A stretch of 64,000 nt of DNA from Anaeramoeba flamelloides (lineage: Eukaryota; Metamonada; Anaeramoebidae). The notes below the pieces were generated by a model. It did not search any database, was not told the origin of the DNA, and was given only the letters and a program-made list of their open reading frames with translations. Positions within the stretch are counted from its first letter, which is position 1, and each line of letters starts with the position of its first letter. Where the stretch lies: contig JANTQA010000012.1 of NCBI GenBank assembly GCA_027625915.1, positions 12,734,501 through 12,798,500 on the forward strand, written 5' to 3'. Positions 22,631-36,237 of the stretch are shown piece after piece. Made by a program: the position numbers and the translations under genes.

Positions 22631-23095
22631 CCGTTATTAAAATAAAGCGTGTCGAAAAGTTTAATTCGTGTTTCAAAATAAAAACCTGTTTTTTTTTTTT
22701 TTTTTTTGTTATAGAAGAACTAAAAGCCAAATTTCAAAATTAAGCGCACACTTATTTATTCTAATTTTTTTCTTTAATCACTTGTCTTTCAAAAAATAAA
22801 ATGATTACACTATATTTTTATTTATTAAACTATATTGGTTATTATTTCGAAACAATTTAGTAAAATACATTATTATTCAAAAAATTAAAAAAACAATTAA
22901 TCAAATTTTTTTGAAACAAAAATTTGCCCCTATTTTTAAAATTAAGCTTGCATCAACTGATCCAAGAAACCAATATAATAAACCCTAATCAGATATGATT
23001 TTGGCGTCTTAAAGTTCTATCATTTAAAAAGAAATTTTAAAAACAAAGAATCAATTTCAAAAATTGATCTCAAAAAATAGAACTAATTTTTTATA
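22631..23095. mobile_element. Tc1/mariner-type element, family T, copy C (damaged)
   Basis: The left end CCGTTATTAAAATAAAGCG, the GTGTTTCAAAATAAAAACCTG block and the block after 22965 (AGAAACCAATATAATAAACC) match family T. About 220 bases of unrelated AT-rich sequence interrupt it and the right end is lost. Confidence 0.5.
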
Positions 23096-23740
23096 TCAAA
23101 AAAACAACAAATAAAAAAAAAATGTACCGAGTTATGTATTTTTTGAAAAAAATGAAAAAGAAAAATAGTAATGAATTTTGAATTTTTTTATTCTACATTA
23201 TCTTTAAGTTTATTAAATTGATATGTAAAAATCATCTTAAATAATTATTCATTTTGAATCTATTTTTTGAAATCCAAAATTCATCCGTTTCCTTTAAAAT
23301 TAAAAAAAGGCAACTTTTTATTTGTATTTTTATAAAACTTAATTCTTGAAAATTGCATATCTTATTTTTAGTTCTATTATGTTCGGCAAATAATACATTT
23401 TTTTTTAAGAATTTTCTTTTATATGCCTTTTTTTCTTCATATGAGTATAAGTTAAATTTCAACATATAACATTATTAGAGGCCTATAGGATCCCATAAAC
23501 CAAACTTTAATTGGAGAAAATCTTATTTTTACAAATAAATACCAGATCTATTAAATACTTTTTTATATTCTTTTAAGGGCTGAAAAATTCTTTTTACTCT
23601 TACTAATCCCCCCCCCCCCCAAAAAAAAAAAAAAAAATTCAATTTTGAGAGATTTTTTTAACAAATTGGTGTTGAATCAGAAGAATTACTTAACTATTAC
23701 AATCTATGTTTGTAATATAAACAATCTATTTTGTGTTTCA
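23096..23740. other. AT-rich spacer with C13-A17 tract
   Basis: At 23608-23637 13 C are followed directly by 17 A. The minus-strand frame at 23232 has no recognisable coding character. Confidence 0.35.
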
Positions 23741-23936
23741 CAACCAGTTCCACTTTTAAGACACAAACTTTCAACGAAATTTAAGCCACAAAAAAATCTC
23801 AAATTAAGGCACAAAATTTGAAATTTTTTTTTTTACAATTTATTTTACTATAATCTGAATTTTGTGCCTTAATTTGTGATTTTTATTGTGACTTAAATTT
23901 CGTTGAAAGTTTGTACCTTAAAAGTGGAGCTGACTG
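23741..23936. mobile_element. Palindromic mariner-type MITE, family P, copy 2
   Basis: The left end CAACCAGTTCCACTTTTAAG is diverged in its first bases; the right end is CTTAAAAGTGGAGCTGACTG followed by TA. Same 196-bp near-palindrome as the other family P copies. Confidence 0.8.
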
Positions 23937-23939
23937 TAT

Positions 23940-25654
23940 ATTCTTATTATATTTAAAAATTTTTAAAAATCGAGTATATTTGGGTAATAAAAATCATAAT
24001 TCAATAGGTATTTTTTTTTGATACATAAAATATTTACTTGATTTAAATTATTTTTATTAAAAGAATTTTCTTTTTTTTAAAAAAAAACAAGAATTATTTT
24101 GATTTATAAAATCAATTAACAAAAAATAAACATAATAATAATAATATAATGCATAAATTATATACGAAGTTTTATTTTAACTAATTAAATTTTGAAACAA
24201 GATAATTTAAACTTTGAATATTATCATTAAATAAGAATATGTATTATTATTTTGAGAACAAAAAAAAACACAGAAAATAATATTGGGTTGTCTGAATAAT
24301 CAATCAAAACAAATTATATTAATTTCGGACCTTTCTTACAACTAATACCAATCTCCGGAGTAACTACTAAAATACCAATTCTAAACCAGAATTCACTTGA
24401 TAGAACCAATTTTTTAATATAATAAATATCAGTTCCAGTTATAATTAATTATTTTTTTTAATGAAAAATCAGTTCTAGGAAACTTATTTGTAAATAGTTT
24501 CATAAGGCGAAAAAAAAAAAAAAACACTTTTGAAAAATTTAAAGTAAAATACATATATTTTGTTTTGTAAAATAAATTTAGAGGAATATTTATAAACCTT
24601 TTGGCATAAAAGCCACCCTGTTATGTGAGGTTTTAGATTTTATAGTTTTTATAGAATACATAAACAAAATACGAATAAAAGAGGTAATTGGGAATAATAC
24701 AATGTTGGATGTTCTTGTTTATTACTGTGAAAATTTAACCAAGCTTTATTTACATATAATAAATTATAAATTTAACTTAATTTTTTTTTTTGCAAATTAC
24801 ATAGAAATGACAATATCCTTTGAAGAACAAGTTCTTCAAACCACGTTAAAAAAATAACAAAATAGGCTTTTTATTACCCTTTCTACAATTATTATTATTT
24901 TTTTTTTGCCAAGTTAGATCCCGAGTTACTAAAAATAAATAGAATATATATTATTTCTCTCTTTGATTATCATCTTGTTATAATTGTAAGTTTATTATGA
25001 TTTTTCAGGATCATGGCCGGCACTCTTACGAAATAAGATTGGGTTAATCTATTTTCTTTTAATTCCTAGATATCACTGTCCCCACATCATAAAATATCGA
25101 TTTGTTTGTTTATTGGAGGAAAAACCAATTCATCCTTTAGTCGTAGTCTCTAAATCAAAACAATAAACTAGGGTTCCATTCTTTTCTTTTTATTATTTTT
25201 CTTTGTAATATTTTATTGTTTTTTTTTTTTTTTTTCAATACAAAACCATACTCTGACGATCTAGTGAATGTTTCAAATTTATTCAAATTGTTTGAATTTT
25301 TAGTGATATTTTACTTAATGTATAAAAGGCAAAAGAGAATACGATTCTTCATTTTATTTGGAAAATTTAGAATTACTAATAGGATTCTATTATAAATATT
25401 TCCACATACAAAAAAACTTTGATTTATTAATTGAAACTGAACACTAAAAAAAAAAAAAATAAAAGACCACCTTTCAAATATTTCCAACTTACACAAAATT
25501 CCAAAATTTTAGGCACACTATAAATAATTTGAAGAATAATAATATATTAAATTATGTTAAATTTGTAAATAATTTTGATTTTTGGAAACCCTTTTTATGT
25601 TTTTTTAACGTTCTATTTTTTTTTTTTTTTTTTTTAATTACTCTCATTACATAT
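23940..25654. other. AT-rich non-genic stretch
   Basis: No gene. A segment at 24913-25030 (TTAGATCCCGAGTT, then ATCTTGTTATAATTG) resembles 58906-58970, another dispersed sequence. The region around 25005-25100 is a little richer in G and C, but no RNA gene can be drawn from it. Confidence 0.4.
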
Positions 25655-25930
25655 TCTATTTTTTTGAATGGTTGATTAAAATTAAAGTTTAGTGATATAA
25701 AACCACAACAACTACATTATTTTAGTTTATTGTATCTTATCCTTTGATTAATCAATAATTGTTCGTTAATTTCAACAAATATAGTAATGCAATTATTTGT
25801 TCTGGTATTAATCATTCTGGATATCACTTTTTTTTTGTTTAATATTTTTTTCCTTTATTTGAATAAAAATTATTAAACTATAAAGCCTTCATACTCAGCA
25901 ACTTAAACGTGTTTTAATATTAAGTCTGTA
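25655..25930 (+). repeat. Dispersed repeat family J, copy 1
   Basis: Shares an ordered series of blocks with 41985-42330 and 47600-47930: a 'gaatggttgat' type start, 'ttatcNNttgatNNatcaataattgtt' and 'aatttcaacaaa'. The most diverged of the three copies. Confidence 0.45.
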
Positions 25931-26739
25931 AAAAGGGCCAAAATTGAGATTTATTTGTTGATGTTTTTGATTATATGTATGTCAGAAATGTTTTGGTGCT
26001 GTTTAATTTTCATTCATACCCATTATTCTTGATTTATAATATTAAATATTCATTTGATTGGGAAACCCTTTGATTTTCAAATTAACTATGCTAAAAAAAA
26101 AACATCCACTTATTTTTACTTTATTTTTTTGTATCTTCTCAAAAAAAAAAGATAAATTTTCATAATTATTATTTTAAAAAAATGTCATCATAGATAACAC
26201 ACATGGACCTAATTATGATTTCTAACTTTACTTTTTTAAAAAACTTAATTTTTTTTTTTTTATGTTTATCCTTCATAAGATAATATTGCTTTTTTTATAA
26301 ATTTAATTTTAAAAACTACTTTTAACTTTGAATACCGATAATTTCATTTTCGTAAAACATACCTAAAAACCATTTTTGTTATTTTCTCAGAAATAACCAA
26401 TAAAGGTTTTAAATGATTATAATTTTATTTCACAGTTTACATATTTTAAAATATGTTTGGTGATTTTTTATCATTTTTTTTTATCATTTTTGAAAAATAT
26501 TAAAAGAATCCTCAGTAAATTATAAAACAATTAGAAAAATATTTTTCGTTTTCTAAAAGAAAAAAATTAAAAAATGAATTATTTTAAATAGTAAAATCTA
26601 TATGTTTACTTATTAAGTCTTCAATAATTATTGGAATTTTGAAAATTAAAATTAATAAAAATTACATTTTTTTGTATAATCAATATTGATCTTCAACAAA
26701 TTAATCGATTTTTCCATCTAAATGTGAAAATTTTGCTGA
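25931..26739. other. AT-rich non-genic stretch
   Basis: No coding pattern, repeat end or RNA gene is seen. Confidence 0.4.
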
Positions 26740-28045
26740 TATTGTTACTTATTCACAAAATAATTATTCTCAAATTACTTTTTCACTAATAAGTTTTTTC
26801 TGAAAATAAATTATTTTTTCGCAATAACTTGTTTTTTTAATGATATGTGTTTTTCACTGAAAAACATACTTTTTTTTCGTGAATAAAACACTAATAAGAG
26901 GATTTGTTGAAAAATACCAAATCAATTTAAAGATCTTTTTGTTTCAGATCTTCAAAAAAAAAATTTTCTTGTGAAACAAAACCAAAATAAAAGGATCACT
27001 TCAAACCATTAATTGTACATTTATTTAAACAGTTCAATAAAAATAAAAGAAAGGAAAATAAAAAAATTTTGATGGCATCAAAATTAAAATTCCAAATTTA
27101 GAAAAAAACAAACAAATTAAAAACCAATTGAGAAAATTAGGATAGAATCTAGAATAGAATAGTTTTTTAAAAAGGTGCTTTACTTTCAAAAGTTAAATTC
27201 GCAAGAAGAAAGTGAAATTTCCATTAGATTTAAGCGATCGATTACAAAACAACCTATTCAGCTTTAGTGTTGAATTTCTCCAAAATGGAAAATTATGAAA
27301 AGAAGAAGAACAAAAAGAAGAAGAACAAAAAGGATAAGAAAAAAAAAAATAAGAACAAAAAGAAAATTGTGAACAAAGCGAAGATAACAGGCTTTTCAAA
27401 CAAACATTCTGAATTTGTGGTTGCATGGCTCTACTATTGAAAAAAGATTTAAAAATGAAACGCTTCATTTAATGTTCCAGATACTTTAGAAAATTGTTTC
27501 CCTGGTGACAACCAAATAAAGAATTTCAAAAGTGAGTTGATATTATCCAAAGTATTTTATTTTCAGAGCAAGATACAATGCAACGAAAGATCGATAAATG
27601 GGAATTTGCCTTAGGTTGCTATTTGAGTTGATGACAATGTTAGATAAATTTGATAATCCAATCAAATCAAGAACAAAATTCAGTAATTGTTTTGATCTGA
27701 TCTTGATGTATTTTTTGTTTGTTTTTTGTTCACTTTATTTAAAAATAATTTTTTGGTTTAAACATCCGTTTGTTGCTCAAAAAAATTTATCAACTTTCAA
27801 ATTTCGTCTTAAAAAAGAATGCGATTAATATAAGATAATGACTTGATAATTCTGAAAAATTCATAAAGATTTCAAAAGAAAAATATTGTGTTTTAATAAT
27901 TATCATTTTTTTTTTGAAAAAATTGTTCCTTCAAAATACTTTTTCAGGATAATTGACTTTTTCGCGATAAAATATTTTTTTTAAAAAAGGTTTGTTATTC
28001 ATAAAATAATGGATATTTAAACGAAATAATTACATTATATTTATT
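26740..28045 (+). repeat. Dispersed repeat family G, copy 2
   Basis: The longest copy of the family also seen at 1010-2110 and 30420-30770. Its left and right margins carry repeated 'actttttc-ataat' type blocks. A Lys/Asn-rich frame at 27285-27455 (plus) begins MENYEKKKN; it is simple-sequence and absent from copy 1. It runs to within 50 bp of the stop codon of the BET-like gene. Confidence 0.55.
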
Positions 28046-28094
28046 CTAGACTTTTAGATGAAAAAGTATAATGAGCATCATTTTAATGATATTC

Positions 28095-28099
28095 TTATA

Positions 28100-28177
<78 letters not shown>

Positions 28178-29939
28178 GCTGTTGTTGTTGATAATCCTGC
28201 TCTTGTTGCTCAAACAAATCGTTTACGATCTCAACAAGGACTTTCAGTTCTTGTAAAGGTATTTTGGTAAAATCAATTGTGCACGAGGCATTTTCTTCGG
28301 TTATAGTTTCTTTATTTAAAATTTCAATATGGTTCAGAACGATCTCTTGATTTTCCTCATTCAAATTTGGTATTTCTTCGATTAAAAAAGTTTGGTACTT
28401 TAAACTAATATCGTTAATATTTTTGTTCTCTTTATTAATCATTTTGGAATTATTATTTCCAGGATTATTCATTTTGTTTTGTGTTATTTTTGTTTGTTCG
28501 TTGCCTTCAGTTTCGATTTCAATTCCACTTTTCCTTTTCTTTTTCTTTTGATTTTTTCTTTTCTTTTGGTTTTTCCCTTTCCTTTTCTTTTTCTCTCCCC
28601 CTTTCCTTGCACCCAATTGTTTTGGGTAAACCCAATAATCAGAAAGATAATTGCTTGGGACTTCCCAAATATCGGAAATTTGCTTTTCTTGTTGATGAAA
28701 CCTTTTATTAAACTCATTCGATACTGGCATTGATTGGTTTAATAAATAGGACAAGCCCATTAAAAGCCGTTGCGATTGAACAAATGCCTTTGTTAATTGC
28801 TCAATATACATTTTTGTTTCAATATCCCTATTGATATACTCTTGTAAATATTTATTTCTTTTATAAGAATCAATCTTGATTATTTCTTCTTGTTTTTCAG
28901 AATTGTTTGATGGGTTTGGCATTGTTTCCTTTTTAATGAGCTCTGGAATATCACTATTCTTTTTTAAATTAGATTTCATCTTTGTAGTACGATCATTTAA
29001 AATTTTTTCTTCTCTTCCCTTTTCTATTTCTCTTTCTCTTTCTCGTTCTTTTGCTTTTCTTTTTTCTTTTCTTATTTCTTTTTCTTTTTCTTTTTCTTTT
29101 TTTTTTTCTTTTTCTTTTTCGATCTCTATTTTTTCTTTTTTGAATTTTTTCTTATTGTCAATTTTTCTTCTCATTTTTTTTTTATGCAAATATTTTGTTG
29201 TTTTTTTATCAATTTCAAGATCAGACTCACTAGTAATCTCGTTTTCAGAGTCTTTTTTCTCGTTACTATGCATATCTTTTTTTTTCCTTCGTTTTCTTTT
29301 TCTTTCATTTGAAGGTTTTAAGTTTTTCATTTCTTTTTTATTTTCCTTGTGACTTTTTTTGGTGTTAATTGTTATTGGTATAATTTTTGATTTCGGCTTT
29401 GGTTTTGTTTGTTGTGATGGAAGAATTGTAATAATTGGCGCCTTTTTTCCATCCCATTCGTTTGTGCCTTCATATTGGCTTGTTAATTCTGAACAATACT
29501 GCTTCCCTTTGTTGGAAAGGGTTTGCAATTTTGTTTGATCAATCCTAGATCCAAAGAACATGAGGGCTTGATCAATGCTATATTCAAGAGATTGAAGAAA
29601 CTGTTGAATAAAAGCAGACACAGAATTTATTTTTCCTTTAGACAACTGTGTTGCAATGGATTTTAAATACTCCCCAATGTTTGATTTCTTAGTTTGGGAG
29701 TTCCTTGGTCGAGATCTTAATTCAATCATTTCTATTTCATTTGCAAATTGCTTTGCAATAGAAATACATTTGCTTTGCCAACTGTTTAATTGCTGCTCGT
29801 CAGATCGGGTTGGTTCTTGTTGTTTTGTGTTATTGGAATTTCTATTTTTCTTCGAACGTGATTTTTTGCTTTGTTTCTTTATTTGACTTGAGCGTTTTCT
29901 TTTTGTTAGTACTTTGTTTTTAGATTTGTTTGAGGACAT
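28095..29939 (-). CDS. BET-like protein: divergent bromodomain-like region, NET domain, C-terminal polyQ
   Basis: A 614-residue protein with a Lys/Ser-rich N-terminus. Residues about 51-157 look like a bromodomain in outline (helical, with LKSIATQLSKGKINSVSAFIQQFLQSLEYSIDQALMFFGS where PMDL..L..Y.sv.eF..Dv.l...NA..YN is expected), but the acetyl-lysine-binding Asn is not evident. A long KEKE/KRKKKK middle follows. Residues about 515-577 resemble a NET (extra-terminal) domain: IEEIPNLNEENQEIVLNHI followed by IDFTKIPLQELKVLVEIVNDLF. Bromodomain before NET is the BET order, so a chromatin or transcription adaptor role is likely. The protein ends with 30 Gln (29 CAA, one CAG) and a final Leu. NET is the firmer call; the bromodomain is tentative. 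Single exon. Confidence 0.75.
28101..28190 (-). repeat. CAA trinucleotide repeat encoding Q30
   Basis: Thirty Gln codons at the extreme C-terminus of the BET-like protein, interrupted by a single CAG. The near-purity suggests recent expansion and length variation. Confidence 0.95.
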
Positions 29940-30419
29940 CTCAAAATTATAAATCCACCCAAAATAATAAACTCAAAAAAATGATTAATTATTTGTTAGA
30001 GAAATTAGAGTTTAATTGGATGTTTAAAAACATTTTAAATTGCTAAATTTAAAATCTATGATTATTTGACAAGAAAATGACTTTAGAATGAATTTATCTG
30101 AAGAGAGTGTTGTTTACTTTATTAACCAAAAAAGTTTATATTTATGTTAATTCCAATAACGTTTTTGTCGAGAACATAATGTAATTTTTTTTTCAATTAA
30201 GGTTACTAACATAAGAATTTTTAACTTTTTTATTTCGGTGTAGAAATAGAATATATTTGATAAAATATGTTCTATTTACACAAGTTTATTTATAATTTAT
30301 AGGAAATTATTATTATTTTTCAAAAAGATCTTTTGATTTTTTTTTATTATTTGTACAAAAGTTATTTGTTTTATGTTTTTTACAAAATAGAATTCTTTGT
30401 AAATATATTTTCATCTAAA
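29940..30419. other. 5' flank of the BET-like gene
   Basis: AT-rich promoter region of the minus-strand gene; no defined motif is recognised. Confidence 0.35.
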
Positions 30420-30770
30420 TGTTACCAATTTACATCTATTGTTACTTTTTTGTAAAATAATCATTTATTTTTCCCGAGAATAAGTGTTTTATTTTTTTGT
30501 GAAAGAATCCATTATTTTAATGGAATATTACTGAGTTATCAGGAAAGGTATTACTTTTTCATCAATAAAACAATGAAAATTAATGGGGTTTGTTGAAAAA
30601 AAATAATTAATTTAAGGGTATTTTGTTTCAGATCTTGAATTAAAACAAAATATTTCACTGGAAAAACCAAAATAAAAGATTTGAAATAATTAATTGAAGC
30701 TTATTTTATACAGTTTATGAAAATAATAATAATAATAATAATAATAATTGATTGAAATATAAAATAAATT
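30420..30770 (+). repeat. Dispersed repeat family G, copy 3 (left part only)
   Basis: Matches the first 350 bases of families at 1010 and 26740, including 'tttgttgaaaaaaa', 'ttttgtttcagatctt' and 'aaaccaaaataaaag'. It ends in an (AAT)8-type microsatellite at about 30726-30749. Confidence 0.5.
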
Positions 30771-32981
<2,211 letters not shown>

Positions 32982-33030
32982 ACTTATTTCTTTATCTACA
33001 CTTCAAATGTAAATTATCAAATAAATGATA

Positions 33031-33228
33031 CAGTCAGTTTCAAATTTAAGGCACAAACTTTCAACTTAATTTAAGGTACAAAAAAATCTAAAATTAAGGC
33101 ACAAAATTTGGATTGTTTTTATTTTACAAATTATTTAAATAGAATTTGAATTGTGTGCCTTAATTTGAGATTTTTTTTTGAGTCTTAATTTTCGTTTAAA
33201 GTTTGTGCCTTAAAAGTGGAACTGGCTG
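33031..33228. mobile_element. Palindromic mariner-type MITE, family P, copy 3
   Basis: TA, CAGTCAGTTTCAAATTTAAG at the left and TTAAAAGTGGAACTGGCTG, TA at the right. 198 bp, inverted halves. Confidence 0.85.
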
Positions 33229-33324
33229 TATTTGAAAAAATAAAAGAACCTATGAAAGAAAAAAAAATATTTTGATATTATACTCTATTATCTCAAAATA
33301 CGGACACATTTTTTTTAATTGATA

Positions 33325-33735
33325 AGGAAGTGTAAATTACACCCGAAGTGCCCTTTTACTTAAATTTCTTTTAGGGAATTTAATCGTAAAATCATGTTTT
33401 CCATGATTATTACTTTATGAAAATAATTTTAAGCGGTATTGACTTTAAATTAATTCATTAAAAGTTATTAATTCTTTTTTTTTTATTTAAAAATATCAAT
33501 CTATCTTTTGTATAAGGAGGAAACACCCATAAAAAGTGATCAATATTTTCTATTATCTCTTTATTTTCATGTTTTAAACATAAAGTGCAATTTTTATTTG
33601 AGTTTTCCTTATTGTGGAGTAATATCTATTTGAGCAGTTAGTAAATGTTCTGAATTGGAAAATTGTTTAACTTGATGGATAAATGAAGTATTTTTGATTA
33701 ATAAATATTTTTTTTTAGTTTTTAATTATTTGAAA
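33325..33735 (-). mobile_element. LINE 3'-end remnant with zinc-knuckle coding trace
   Basis: Minus-strand translation of 33587-33515 reads KNCTLCLKHENKEIIENIDHFLW, then VFPPY. This is the CxxC...HFxWxCP knuckle of LINE ORF2 ends, with the last Cys changed to Phe. The 3' UTR at 33325-33480 is shared with 52795-52950 and 62380-62520, so it is a different LINE family from the one at 3771-6210. Strongly truncated and inactive. Confidence 0.65.
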
Positions 33736-33745
33736 ATATTCTTGT

Positions 33746-34034
33746 TGGGTGTCATCAAGTACCTAGGTTTTCTTGGGTTTTTCTGTTTTATTCTGTGAAG
33801 TGTTCTAGGTTTTCTTGAGGTTTTCTATTTTATTTAGAAAATCTATTGATTTTCGTTTGGTTTTTTTGAGTTTAATATTTATTTAGAAAACCAATAGATT
33901 TTCCGAATAAAATAGAAAACCCCCAAAAAAAACCTAGAACACTTAACAAATAAATCGAAAACTCAAATAAAAACTAAACGAAAATTGATTGATTTTCCAA
34001 ATAAACAGAAAACTCAAAAAAACCTAAAGACATT
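33746..34034. repeat. Palindromic hairpin element, family H, copy 1
   Basis: It begins GGGTGTCATCAAGTACCTAG. The left half holds repeated CTAGGTTTTCTTG.GGTTTTCT units. The right half holds their inverse (AGAAAACCCCCAAAAAAAAC, then CCTAGAACACTT), so the whole folds back on itself. About 290 bp; relatives at 48299-49039 and in the RasGAP intron. Confidence 0.65.
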
Positions 34035-34334
34035 TCAACTTGGTAATATTCAACAAATCATTATAATTATATTTATAAATTTCATTTCTTCTTTTGTTTC
34101 TAAGAAGATTTAAATATTCTGAATTCAAATTAATTTTAATGTTAATTCTTTGGTTAAATTTTATATGTTCATTCAGATAAGGAAGATATAAATTTGTAAA
34201 TTTATTTTTGAATTTAAATTTCTTTTTATTAATTGAAACAAAATACTGGTAAATTAATTTTTTCTTTTTCAATTTTAAAAGAAACAAATCTTGATAAAAT
34301 TATTCCACAAGATCATTTCTTGTTTTGTTTTAAC

Positions 34335-35275
34335 AGTCAAATATAAAAACTTGGAAATCGTAAAAAACAGAGAACCCCAATTTTACTGATTAACTGAAAA
34401 TATGAGTAAAAATTTAATAATATACTCTTATTTTTAGATAAAGATTTAAATTCCAAGTTAAGGTTAATAGTGTCCAATAGGATATTGGTGAAATCTTCCA
34501 AAACTTTTCAATTTTATCTTTTGGTAAATTTTGAAATCAAAAAAAAATATCAAATCTTCAATATTTTTTGAGAAGATGACTGAATTTTAGTATCTAATTT
34601 CTAAAAATTCTACCTTTGATAATTTTTGAAATGGTTTCGAAAACATCTATTATGATAATTAAGTTAGTTTTTTATATTATTAAAAAAATAATTTCTTTAG
34701 ATCTTTTTTCTTTCATAATTTTGTTTTTCAAAAATTTCACTTGAGGATGAGTAACTTTTCAAAAATTGATTAAGAAAATATTTTGATTAATTTAATGTAA
34801 ATCAAAATAACCAAAAACCTTTGTCAAATTAAAATTCTTTTTGTTATTATGAGAATTGATAAAAATGGTTGTGGATTTTTAAAATTGGAGATCAAAAACT
34901 GATTTTCTTTTTGGGACATTTTTTCACTTAATTTGAATTATTTGAGTTTTTTTGTCTGAGTAAATTTACCAAACAAACAATTCTATTCAAATTAGATTTT
35001 ACTTTTATGTCATTGTCTAAAATAAAATTGTGTTTATTTGGTATTTTTTTTTTGATTTCTACTTTTACCACAGGATCGAAACTGATAGGTTTTGGAAGAT
35101 TTCGTCAATATCTCTAATGAGAACTATTAACCTTAACTTTGGAATTTAAATCTTTCTCTAAAAATGTTAGTATATTATCAAATTTTTACTCATATTTTTG
35201 ATTCATTTGAAAAATTGAATTTCATGTTGAAGAAATTTTGGGGTTTTTGATTTGGCACCAAGATTTAATTGTTGA
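34335..35275. mobile_element. Fold-back element with long (about 200-bp) inverted arms
   Basis: The left arm (about 34335-34560) contains ATATGAGTAAAAATTTAATA, AAGGTTAATAGT and GAAATCTTCCAAAAC. The right arm (about 35040-35275) contains their reverse complements in reverse order. The interior is AT-rich and non-coding. Terminal sequence and target duplication are not clear, so the superfamily is unassigned. Confidence 0.6.
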
Positions 35276-36237
35276 TTTTTTCTTTTATATTGATGATTTA
35301 TTGATTAAAACCTGTTGTAAATATTCAAATAATTTTTCATTTACTAGAGAAAATTTTCTCTGAACAGGTAATTTTTAACAAATGAAAATATTCTCTATTT
35401 TTTTTGCTCAAATTTCTTTGTCAAAAATTGCTAAATTAAGGCAGAATAAAGTATGAGTAAGATTGTTAAAAGAGAGTAACACAAAGGATTTGATCAATTT
35501 TAAAAAGACTCTATTCCGAAACGTTTTAAAAAGAAAATCACTTAAAAATTTTTACCAACTGAGTTTACACAATCATAAGATCAAACAGAAACAAAAATTT
35601 TTTCAGATATGAAATACCTTGAAACTCTAAACAACAGAGTTTTTTAAAATTTTGAAGACACTCTTTCAAAAAAACTTGTTTTCAGAACTTTTTTTGTCTT
35701 CTTTGTAATTTCCATAATTTGAAAATATTCTCTGTTCAACGAAAAAGGAAAACGTTCTTATCTTTGGAAGATAAACCAAATTTATCCTTTCGGGAAAAAT
35801 TAGAGTCAAAAAAATTTGTAAGGTATAAGTTGTTTATTGGAAAAAAATGATCACAACAGAATATAATAAGTGTCTGTGATGAAAACACACATAGTGTTCA
35901 AGAAGACTGTCTGGAAAAAGAGGCAATTGAAAATTAAATACACTAACGATAAATTTTCTTGACTAGACTAATAAAATGAAAAAAAAATAAAGTCATTTAA
36001 ATATTATGAGAAACTTTTAATCTTGGAAGAAGATACGCTCCAAAACACTTGTTTTTGTTGATTTTTTTTCTAGGTCTCCTTATAGAAAAGTTTCTGACTA
36101 ATTCATTAAAATAAAAAATGATCAGCGATTTTCATTTTTTTCTTAACGATTTATTTTTTCAGGACAAACTTTCAAATTATTTTTTATTCGTTAACTTTTC
36201 TTATTCTCAAAAAAGAAATTTAGTACAACATAAAAAA
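35276..36237. other. AT-rich spacer and 5' flank of the CARMIL-like gene
   Basis: No gene is seen. The frame is open for 40 codons before the chosen Met at 36238, but with Phe/Leu-rich content typical of T-rich leaders. Confidence 0.35.

Noticed and set aside
27285-27455. Short plus-strand gene starting MENYEKKKN
   Set aside because: Lys/Asn simple sequence within repeat family G and not conserved in the other copy.
28058-29352. Plus-strand poly-Val and Phe/Ser-rich frames over the BET-like gene
   Set aside because: They are translations of the reverse of CAA repeats and Lys/Glu codons.
34024-34287. Minus-strand frame with Asn/Lys/Leu content next to the H1 hairpin
   Set aside because: Possibly an old LINE segment, but no RT or endonuclease motif could be identified.
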